From VBWE01 sp943372645 (GTDB lineage: Bacteria > Bacteroidota > Bacteroidia > Palsa-965): a stretch of DNA of 64,000 bases. Location of the stretch: assembly GCA_943372645.1 (NCBI GenBank), contig CALRZN010000021.1:1-64000 (forward strand). Reading direction: 5' to 3'. Numbering within the stretch: the first letter of the stretch is position 1; every line of letters begins with the position of its first letter. Positions 24,556-32,900 of the stretch are shown here, one piece after another. The notes beneath the pieces are model-generated. The model made no database searches. It was not told where the DNA came from and was given only the letters and a program-made list of their open reading frames with translations. Made by a program: the position numbers and the translations under genes.

Positions 24556-27129
24556 ATGAAACCGACAAGATCAACAGGCAGAAAAGGAATCACCGGCGCG
24601 ATGCTCTTGTTCTTTATTTCAACGCTGATGCTGCAGGCACAAAACCGGAGCAGCGTATGCGCTGTATCAGCCGGCAGCGACCACATCAACTGCCAGCAGC
24701 CGATACAGGTGCAGGCAACAGCACTTACACCGGGCAACGATTATACGTATAGCTGGTCGCCGGCAAACCTGCTCGTTAACCCCAACAGTGCCTCGGCCTG
24801 GGGGAGTTTCGGCGGACCGGGCGTTTACAACCAGCAGTTTGTGGTTACAATGACGGATACCGTTACCGGGTGCATTGCAACAGACACCGTGATTGTTTCT
24901 TCGTTTATGCCCATTACCGGAACGCAGTACCTCTGCCCGGGCGATACACTGGACCTTGATTTCGGGCCGGGAGCCACTTTTTATAACTGGCAGTATTTCA
25001 CCGATACAAACAATGTGCAGTCGTCAATTAATCAGTACACACAGGTACTTACAATTACAGCCCCGGGAACGTATCTCGGCTATGCCACATTTCCTAACTG
25101 TGGTGCAATAACCAGTTTAGTTACCGTAGTTGATTCCTGCCTCTCCCAATCATGTTCGGTTTCGGCCGGTGCCGATCATATTGACTGCCAGCAGCCGATC
25201 CAGCTGCAGGGCCAGGCGCTTTCGTCCGGTAACAATTACATCTACAGCTGGTCGCCGGCAAACCTGCTCGTTAACCCGAACAACCTCACTGCATTCGGAA
25301 CGTACGGCGGACCGGGTGTACACAACCAGCAGTTTGTTTTAACCATGACAGATACTGTGACCGGCTGCATTGCAACAGACACCGTGATTGTTTCTTCTTT
25401 CATGCCTGTTGTAGGCAACCGTTACCTCTGTCCCGGCGATTCGCTCACGCTTGATTTTGGTCCGGGCGCTATATTTTACAACTGGCAGACGTTTACTGAT
25501 ACAAATAATGTTTCCACACCGCTCAATCAACTTACACAAACATTGATTGTTACCCAGCCCGGAACATATCTCGGTTTTGCAACGTTTCCCGGTTGCGGAA
25601 CTATTACCAGTTTAGTTACTGTTGTTGATTCGTGCCTCAGCCAGTCGTGCTCCGTAAATGCAGGGCCGGATACCACATTCTGCCAGCAACACGGCCAGCT
25701 GCAGGCCACGCCGGGTTCGCCGGGAAATTACAGCTACAGCTGGTCGCCGGCTTATGGACTCAGCAACCCCAACATTGCAAACCCGATAGTTGATCTTGGC
25801 GTAAACAACCAGTCGTATGTGGTTACAATGACAGACAATACCAGCGGCTGCCAGGCAACGGATACCGTAGTGGTAAATGCATACTACTGGAATATTGATA
25901 CACTGTATATGTGCAACAACAACCCGATTACGTACAACATCGGGCCGGGCGGATTTCAATACACGGTGCAGTTTACCGATACCTCCGGAAACTTCCAGTT
26001 TATGCAGGTTCCGGGCGGCATATATGTAATGACACAGCCGGCGCAATATCTTTTTATTGGATATTACACCAGTTGCGGTGCACTCACCAGCCTCATCACG
26101 GTACTTGATTCGTGCAATGTACCTGTAAACAATGTGTGGCCGGGCGATTGCAACTACGATCTTACTGCAAACATGGCCGACGTGCTGAACATCGGTATCG
26201 GTTACAACACCAGCGGTCCGGCGCGTCCGAACGCAAGCAACCAGTGGTATGCACAACCGATGAGCGACTGGACACAAAACTTTGTGAACTGCAATTACAA
26301 ACATGCGGATGCAAACGGCGACGGCCTCATCAATGTAAACGACACGCTGCCGGTTGCCCTGAACTACGGCCTCACGCATCCCTACAGCAATGTGCCGGAG
26401 CTTCCGGTAACTGCCAGCACACCCACGCTTGAGCTCGTTGCGAACTACGACACCTGCGGATTACAGACACTGGTAACCATTGACATCCGTATGGGCAACA
26501 GCAGCATACCGGTTGACAGCATTTACGGCGTAGCGTTCCGCCTTTCGTTTGAACCGCACCTTATTGATACGATGCTCACCGGTTTAACATTTGCAGGATC
26601 GTGGCTCGGTAACGTTGGTACAGACATGATCGGTTTTCAGAAACCGTTCCGCAGCACCGGCTTAATTGATGTGTGCGAAGTGGGGAACAACCAGCTCAAC
26701 CGCTACAACGGCCAGGGTTCGGTGGGATCATTCCAGATTGTTACGACAGATAATCTTTCCGGCATCACCGTGCTGCATCTTGACCTGAGCCAGGTAACTG
26801 CGGTAACGCTTGACGGCATTGTACACCCGCTTACGCTGGTAAATGATTCGGTGATCATTGATCCGTCCGTTCCGGCTGGCATACACAACAAACCGGCAGC
26901 ACCGGCCTTCCGGGTTTATCCGAATCCGGCAAACGAAATGCTTACTGTAAAAGGCGCAGCAGCCGGCAGCACCATTGAACTGGTGAATATGCTTGGCGAA
27001 GTGGTGCTGAAACAACAGGCCTCCATGGTTTCGCGCCTCGATGTGAGCCATGTCAGTGCGGGCGTGTATTTCATCCGCGTATCCGGCAGCAATGGCACAC
27101 ACACTGAAAAAATTTCGATTACGCGATAG
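24556..27129 (+). CDS. T9SS protein with tandem repeats, dockerin-like and cohesin-like modules
   Basis: This gene encodes about 857 aa. A signal peptide ends in LMLQAQ. Three tandem Cys-containing repeats begin near residues 35, 200 and 365, the first two exactly 165 aa (495 bp) long and nearly identical; each starts C.V.AG.D...CQQP and contains YSWSPA(N/Y)L. A dockerin-like block follows with two calcium-loop motifs, DCNYDLTANMAD and DANGDGLINVND. A cohesin-like beta domain (about 630-770) comes next. The C-terminal type A sorting domain has VYPNPANEMLTV and GVYFIRVSG. It should be exported by the T9SS. The GTG at 24547 is an alternative start three codons upstream. Confidence 0.88.
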   Translation: MKPTRSTGRKGITGAMLLFFISTLMLQAQNRSSVCAVSAGSDHINCQQPIQVQATALTPGNDYTYSWSPANLLVNPNSASAWGSFGGPGVYNQQFVVTMTDTVTGCIATDTVIVSSFMPITGTQYLCPGDTLDLDFGPGATFYNWQYFTDTNNVQSSINQYTQVLTITAPGTYLGYATFPNCGAITSLVTVVDSCLSQSCSVSAGADHIDCQQPIQLQGQALSSGNNYIYSWSPANLLVNPNNLTAFGTYGGPGVHNQQFVLTMTDTVTGCIATDTVIVSSFMPVVGNRYLCPGDSLTLDFGPGAIFYNWQTFTDTNNVSTPLNQLTQTLIVTQPGTYLGFATFPGCGTITSLVTVVDSCLSQSCSVNAGPDTTFCQQHGQLQATPGSPGNYSYSWSPAYGLSNPNIANPIVDLGVNNQSYVVTMTDNTSGCQATDTVVVNAYYWNIDTLYMCNNNPITYNIGPGGFQYTVQFTDTSGNFQFMQVPGGIYVMTQPAQYLFIGYYTSCGALTSLITVLDSCNVPVNNVWPGDCNYDLTANMADVLNIGIGYNTSGPARPNASNQWYAQPMSDWTQNFVNCNYKHADANGDGLINVNDTLPVALNYGLTHPYSNVPELPVTASTPTLELVANYDTCGLQTLVTIDIRMGNSSIPVDSIYGVAFRLSFEPHLIDTMLTGLTFAGSWLGNVGTDMIGFQKPFRSTGLIDVCEVGNNQLNRYNGQGSVGSFQIVTTDNLSGITVLHLDLSQVTAVTLDGIVHPLTLVNDSVIIDPSVPAGIHNKPAAPAFRVYPNPANEMLTVKGAAAGSTIELVNMLGEVVLKQQASMVSRLDVSHVSAGVYFIRVSGSNGTHTEKISITR

Positions 27130-27211
27130 GTATCCGACGGCAAACCGGGGTGAACAACGCACTGCAATTTTTTGTGGTGCGTTTTCATTTTACAGCTGCT
27201 ACAAAATTAAA

Positions 27212-27242
27212 GCGGGGCTTCATTGTAAAAATGAAACCCCGC
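27212..27242 (+). terminator. Hairpin after the T9SS gene
   Basis: GCGGGG-TTCAT pairs with ATGAA-CCCCGC, a 12-pair stem with one mismatch (27212-27223 with 27231-27242). No T-run follows, so it may stabilise or end the transcript of the 24556 gene in another way. Another weaker hairpin (ACGCAC/GTGCGT) is just upstream near 27152-27176. Confidence 0.35.
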
Positions 27243-27292
27243 CTACCAAACCAACACACGGTAAGGGGTGTGTTAACCCAAAAACAAAACGG

Positions 27293-27826
27293 TTATTCTT
27301 TTTTCTCAAAAACAAGTGAACCTGAGTTGATGCAGTAACGCATGCCCGTCGGCGGCGGTCCGTCATCGAACACATGGCCTAAATGTCCGCCGCATTTTTT
27401 GCAGGTTACCTCGGTGCGTTTCATACCGAAACTGGTATCTACATGATAATCGCACGATGACGAATCGAACGGCATGGTGAAACTGGGCCAGCCGCAACCC
27501 GATTCAAATTTTTCGTCCGATAAAAACAGCAGCGTATTGCAGGCCGCACAATAGTATTTTCCTTTTTCGTGGTTGTCCCAGTATTTGCCGGTAAATGCAC
27601 GCTCCGTTCCTTTTTCGCGCAGGATGTGATACTGTTCCGGCGTAAGTGTTTTTTTCCATTCTTCATCTGAACGGACAATTTGCTGCACGGTGTCGTTTTT
27701 GTTCATAGCGGTTGTTGTTGTAGTGGCATCGGCCGGTTTACCTGTTGATGGCAGGCTGGTATCTGTACTGCATGCGCCCAGCGACAAAAGTAAGATAACC
27801 GAAGCAAGTGTTTTGATCATTTTCAT
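27293..27826 (-). CDS. msrB: Peptide-methionine (R)-S-oxide reductase, lipoprotein form
   Basis: MsrB (177 aa) reduces methionine-R-sulfoxide in proteins. The catalytic domain is standard: two zinc CxxC pairs (CAAC and CKKCGGHLGH), GCGWPSF, SFGMKRTEV and the catalytic Cys in RYCINSGSL. Unlike cytoplasmic MsrB it begins with an SPII signal and lipobox (LLSLGACS), then a Thr-rich linker, so it should be anchored in the periplasm or on the cell surface. There it would repair oxidised exported proteins. The start at 27826 (MKMIKTLASV) begins the signal peptide. The gene is monocistronic by spacing. Confidence 0.94.
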   Translation of the reverse strand: MKMIKTLASVILLLSLGACSTDTSLPSTGKPADATTTTTAMNKNDTVQQIVRSDEEWKKTLTPEQYHILREKGTERAFTGKYWDNHEKGKYYCAACNTLLFLSDEKFESGCGWPSFTMPFDSSSCDYHVDTSFGMKRTEVTCKKCGGHLGHVFDDGPPPTGMRYCINSGSLVFEKKE

Positions 27827-27974
27827 TGCCTTGAATTTACACCATGTACGGCAGGGCGGGCACAGCCGGTTTGTGTATTTACAAATATTAACAGCAATTT
27901 GTTCAGGGGGCACTGAAAAAAAGAGCCGGTAACGGGTTCAGTCGTTCCGGCTGCGGGAAGGAGAAATAATGCGG

Positions 27975-29246
27975 TTAAATACTTTTTTCGTTGGAAAAAC
28001 GGTACTTCCAGGCCATGATATCGAAGCGACGTTTGCCGTCTTCGTTTTTGCGGGTATTGATGAGCACACGTCCTTTGCTTACTTTTTTCACAATAGCGCT
28101 GGTCCAGTCCCAGCCATCGGGTTCGCCGTGCTGCAGGGCGCTTACACCGGTTACCGGCTGTTCTGCTGCGGGCAGTTCCAGCTCAAAACGGTCAACAACC
28201 CAGGTGGATGCAACTTTTGCGATGGACGGAAATTCGTTTTCATCCGGTTTGCGGTTCACGGCAGCGATGGCTGTAACCGTATTTCCTTCCTCTGCATCCA
28301 CCGGCAGCATGGTGCTGGCCGTACCGAATGCCGAAGCCGGAAGCTGTTGCAGCGGGCGGGTGCCGGCCGTAATCCACTCGTCTGTTGTATTTGCAGGTGG
28401 ATTGTTGTTTACAGCAGCAACATAAGTGTTGCCAGTATGCTGTTCCGGAACATTGATTATTTCAGCAGTGCCGGTTTTGCCGGTGGCGGTGCGGCCGGTA
28501 TGTGCCGAAGCCAGCGAAAGTCGGCTGCCGGTTATGTCATTGCTGGTGGCGAAGCGGATAATGCCGTAGCTGCCTGCAAACAGCAGCAGGATTGCTGCGG
28601 CGGCGCGCCAGGCGGTAAATACACCGGCGCCCTGTTTCCGTTTCAGCCCCATTTTATCCGGGTAAACAACGGACATGTCTGGTGATAAAACCGTTGCTGC
28701 AAAAAGTGCGAGTGCCTGTTTTTTCTCCGGGTGTGCCGCGATGTATTGTTCGAGTTGCCCGTTTTCAGCGCTGTTCAGGCGCTTTTCTGCAGCGGCGACA
28801 AACCATTCTTCTTCGTTTTCAGCGGTGATGGTGGTAGCGGCTTTTTTCAGCAGTGCTTTTTCGCTGAACACAATGGCTTCGGGCTGCAGGCGGGTGCGCT
28901 GATATAATTCGTACGTGGCGCGCTGGGCGGGAAACTGCTGCAGGAAAGCGGCAAGCTGGTTTTTCATTTCCGCATCGAGCAGGCCTTCGGCATCGGCAAT
29001 AAAAATTTCTTCGCAGTTGATTTCGTTGATGGCCCGCGGCAGGTCGTCCACCCGTTTCAGTTCGTCTTTGTTGCCGTACGAAACAGAAAGGTCGTCCAGT
29101 GTAATTTCTTCAAAGCTGTTGAACACCTCGTGCAGATCAGGGTTTGCATCGAGAAAGGCAAAAAGCTGCTCTGCCTGGTGGGGTTCCAGGCGTCCCTCGT
29201 AATAATCGAGGAACCATGCTTCGCAGTTTTCGCGTGTGATCTTCAT
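27975..29246 (-). CDS. Anti-sigma factor-like membrane protein
   Basis: This gene encodes 423 aa. The N-terminal cytoplasmic part (about 1-210) begins MKITRENCEAWFLDYYEGRL, a start typical of Bacteroidota anti-sigma proteins, and is rich in acidic helices. A single transmembrane helix (AAAILLLFAGSYGIIRFA, about 213-232) leads to a periplasmic tail with an Ala/Thr/Asn-rich linker and a short conserved C-terminus. It follows the ECF sigma gene by 3 bp, so the two are co-transcribed, and it most likely holds that sigma factor inactive at the membrane. I see no HxxxCxxC zinc motif; the family in this phylum often lacks one. Confidence 0.8.
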   Translation of the reverse strand: MKITRENCEAWFLDYYEGRLEPHQAEQLFAFLDANPDLHEVFNSFEEITLDDLSVSYGNKDELKRVDDLPRAINEINCEEIFIADAEGLLDAEMKNQLAAFLQQFPAQRATYELYQRTRLQPEAIVFSEKALLKKAATTITAENEEEWFVAAAEKRLNSAENGQLEQYIAAHPEKKQALALFAATVLSPDMSVVYPDKMGLKRKQGAGVFTAWRAAAAILLLFAGSYGIIRFATSNDITGSRLSLASAHTGRTATGKTGTAEIINVPEQHTGNTYVAAVNNNPPANTTDEWITAGTRPLQQLPASAFGTASTMLPVDAEEGNTVTAIAAVNRKPDENEFPSIAKVASTWVVDRFELELPAAEQPVTGVSALQHGEPDGWDWTSAIVKKVSKGRVLINTRKNEDGKRRFDIMAWKYRFSNEKSI

Positions 29247-29249
29247 TTG

Positions 29250-29735
29250 TTAAACAACTTTGTCGAGACTTCCGATGTAATTTTTTAAAAAGGTGCGTGC
29301 CCTGAAAATATAGACTTTGACCTGTGATTCGCTGAGTCCGGTAATTTCACCGATCTCCTCGTAACTGTATCCTTCATAATCGCGGAGCATGATTACCGAG
29401 CGCTGCATTTCGGGCAGGCGGCTCACCGCTTCGTCGAGGATCTCTTTCAGATCGCTGTACTGGCGGTTGTGCGAAACGGCCATCATCGGCGCTTCTTCGA
29501 TGCTTCCCTGCCGCTTGTCTTTCCGTATCGCATCAATCATGGTGCGGTACGCGGTGGTAAACATGTACGATTTGGCGTTTTTTGCCTCGGTTTCCGATAC
29601 TTTCAGCCAGAGTTTTTCATACGTATCCTGGACAATGTCTTTTGCCTTGTCTTTATCCTTCACATTTTTAAGGATAAACCGGTAAAGACTGTCCGCATAC
29701 ATGTCAACACACTGGTTGAATTCTGCGATGGTCAT
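29250..29735 (-). CDS. ECF-type RNA polymerase sigma factor
   Basis: Sigma-70 family ECF factor (161 aa). Region 2 covers about 10-80 (DIVQDTYEKLWLKV, YMFTTAYRTMIDAIRKDK) and region 4 about 100-155 (LDEAVSRLPEMQRSVIMLRD, then YSYEEIGEITGLSESQVKVY as the helix-turn-helix). No extra domains. The ATG at 29735 (MTIAEFNQ) is chosen because the upstream open frame has no sigma homology. It is followed 3 bp later by its likely anti-sigma protein. It is transcribed divergently from the 1539-aa T9SS gene, which makes that gene a natural, untested, candidate target. Confidence 0.93.
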   Translation of the reverse strand: MTIAEFNQCVDMYADSLYRFILKNVKDKDKAKDIVQDTYEKLWLKVSETEAKNAKSYMFTTAYRTMIDAIRKDKRQGSIEEAPMMAVSHNRQYSDLKEILDEAVSRLPEMQRSVIMLRDYEGYSYEEIGEITGLSESQVKVYIFRARTFLKNYIGSLDKVV

Positions 29736-29874
29736 TGTAAAAAGTTTCGTGCTTTTCGGGTGTAAGACGCCCCGCACAGGGTGAAAGTTACAGAATTTCA
29801 TGTAACCACGAATACAATACTGGTTTTCAATCAAATACATTTGCAATCGAAGCCCTTTATGGTCTTTTATTTAT

Positions 29875-29882
29875 TAATTTTG
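29875..29882 (+). promoter_or_regulatory. Promoter -7 box (TAATTTTG)
   Basis: A perfect TAnnTTTG match, 36 nt upstream of the ATG at 29918. No clear -33 element was found at the normal spacing, which leaves room for use of an alternative sigma factor. Confidence 0.45.
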
Positions 29883-29917
29883 CTCTGCAAAAACATAACT
29901 ATTTTTAACCCGTCACT

Positions 29918-32900
29918 ATGAAAAAGCACATACTTTTATTTTTTTCCCTTTTTGGTCTTTTATTAACCAGCAGCCTGACAGCCTCCACATACTATTGGGT
30001 AGGCAATGGTGGAAACTGGTCGGATTACAATGCGCATTGGGCCACGACTTCGGGCGGTCTCATTTTCTTCAATCAGCCCCCTACAATTTCGGATGATGTT
30101 GTGTTTGATAATAATTCATTTACAGTTCCGGGGCAGATTGTTAATATAGACGGTTCAATTTCAACCTGCCGTTCATTTACAATACAACCAACTGTAACCA
30201 ATTCACCGACATTTATTGCAGCTCCGGGACATACAAGCCTGCAGATTTATGGATCGTTCACACTTCAATCTTCAGTCTTATGGTCTTACAATGCAATATT
30301 AACATTTAAAGCAGCCAGTGGTATCCACACCATCAAAAGTGCCGGCAGGCAGATCAGCGAAATTGATCTTGAAAATACAAACGGAGCCTGGATACAAACG
30401 GATTCATTACCGGTTACAACGCTACGTATAAATGCGGGCAGTTTTTCTACTTCAAACTTCCCGCTGAAAGCCAGTGGTGTGTATTTCGGAACAACACAAG
30501 CCAATTCGTTTGATGCGGGAACTTCACGTATATATTGCGACGGCTGGGCTGCCTCCAGTTTCGGTATGTCAACCATTGATGCTGACAGCTGTACAATATC
30601 CGTAACAATCGGGTTTACCAATTCCGGCGGACGGGTTTTTAATAAAGTAATAGTTCCTTCCTATGCAACTGTCTGCAGCATCGGAACAGACAGTTGCACA
30701 ATCGACAGTCTCATGATTTTTGGCCAGAATGTTTTTCTGAATGGCAGGAACAGTAATATTAACCGGTTTTACGCTCAGAATGCCATTACGGCCAACCAGC
30801 CCTCAACTTATCATACTGCGGAGTTTAGGGGAAATGTAGTGTTTGCTGCAAACGCATCCAGTACGTTCGATACGCTTTATCTTAACAATGGCGGAAGCAC
30901 GCTTTCGCTGGCCTCCACTGCGATCATAACCATTAACGGAACAATCCGCACTTCCAGTGCGCCATGTGCCGGACTGGTGCGGATAATCTCAACCACATCA
31001 GGACAGCAGGCAACATTTCACAAAACATCAGGAGCGGTAATCTGTTCAGGACTCAGTCTCAAAGACATCAAAAAAACAGGTGCGGCAACATTCACTGCAA
31101 ACAACTCTGTAAACGAGGGCAACGTGACAGGCTGGGTTGTGAATTCAATAAGTCCGCGAACGATCTACTGGGTTGGAAACAGCGGCAGCTGGACTGATGC
31201 TGCTCACTGGTCCAATATAAGTGGTGGTCCAGGTGGCGCATGTCCTCCGACACTTGTTGACAGCATTATTTTCGATGCTAACTCCATGTCAATTCCCAAC
31301 CAGACAGTATCGATCAGCCAGCAGGTACTAAGCATATATTGCATAAACGCAATGGGGCTGAACTTTCCGACCATCTTTTCTTCCAATATGAATATTATTT
31401 GTACAGGAAGTCTGCAGTTGCCCTATAATTTGCAGTGGATTTCGGCAAGCAACAATATCCTGATGAGCGCAATTTCAGGAACGCATACCATTCAACTTGG
31501 CGGTAATCAATTTGATGATATCGTGTTTAACGGAACAGGCCGTTGGAACTGGCTTGATTCTGCTTACTGCAGCTATCTTACAATCAGCCGTGGCAGGGTA
31601 GATCTTCAAATGAATTTTCTGAGTTGCGAATATTTTTCATGTTCCCCGTCATCACCAGTAACACTAAAGATGGGAAATACCACGTTGCAAGCTTTATCCG
31701 CAACATTTGGAAGTTCATCCTTTTTAACTTTGGATGCAGACAGTTCACAAATCCGTGTTGCACAATCTTTTGTAAGCAGCGGCAACCATGTGTTTGACAC
31801 TGTGATCTCTTACTATGCTAATCCTCTGACCACCGAATATATATTCCAGGCAGGTCAAATTAACCACCTGATTGTTGATCATAGTTCACGAACAGTCCAG
31901 AGCGGCGGTATTTTCAAAAAAGTGCAGGCCAATGAAAATCTGACACTTCGTGCTACAAACACTCATATTGAAAATCTGGATGCGCGTAAACATGTTTATT
32001 TGGAACTCGATGCAATCGTTGATACGCTGCGTCTGAATAATCCAAACTATGCGGTAACGCTGAAAACCTACAAGACACTTACCGTTGAAAGTATAATCGC
32101 ATCCGGAAGTTGTTCCGGTACACTCACGTTGCAGTCTGCCGATGACTCATATATGCAATCCACTTCATCCCTGGATCAGGGGTTCATCGTATCTGCCTCC
32201 CCCTCCATAAATGTTGACGGCCTGCTGATCAGTAACATAGGTGCGTCGGGAGGGGCTGTATTTAATGCCACAAATTCAATTACAAACGGGATTGTAACCG
32301 GCTGGAACATAAGTAACACCGGAAGCGGAACTACTTACTACTGGATTAATGGCCAGGGGAACTGGTATGATCCGGCACATTGGTCTCTCACAAGTGGAGG
32401 TGCACCCGCATCCTGTATACCGCACCTCGATGATGATGTTGTTTTTGACGTCAACTCGTTTACATGGAATGATACGGTTAACCTGCTCGACGGTTCTGCT
32501 TTCTGTCACAATATTACATGTACAGGAATTAGTGTAACACCTGTTTTCTCAGGCACATTGTTTTACAGTCCTGCACCATTGGGAGGTATTTATATTTCAG
32601 GAAACATGCTGATACAGCCCGGTATAAGCTGGCCATACGAAGGCCGGACAAGCTTTGTAGGCCAGGAACGCGGACGACAAATCGCCGCAGGTGGAACACG
32701 TTTTACCAACGTACGTTTCGATGGCCAAGGCGGATCATGGATATTAACAGATTCGCTGGGGTACCAGTTTTATTTCTTGAATCATCGTGGATACCTGGAC
32801 ATAAACGGTCAAACGATTCGTGGCAATGCCGTTTTGGAACTTCAGGACACAACAGATCTGGGTGCAGCCAGCATCCTGATCGGTCAAAGCCTGTTCATAA

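Noticed and set aside
24650..26115. Tandem repeats considered as a CRISPR array
   Set aside because: The repeats are 495 bp, coding and in frame, with no short repeat-spacer pattern. No cas gene is present.
25612..26379. 255-codon minus-strand frame inside the 857-aa T9SS gene
   Set aside because: It is a shadow of repetitive coding DNA, rich in Arg/Val/Ile from reversed codons, with no promoter or family signature.
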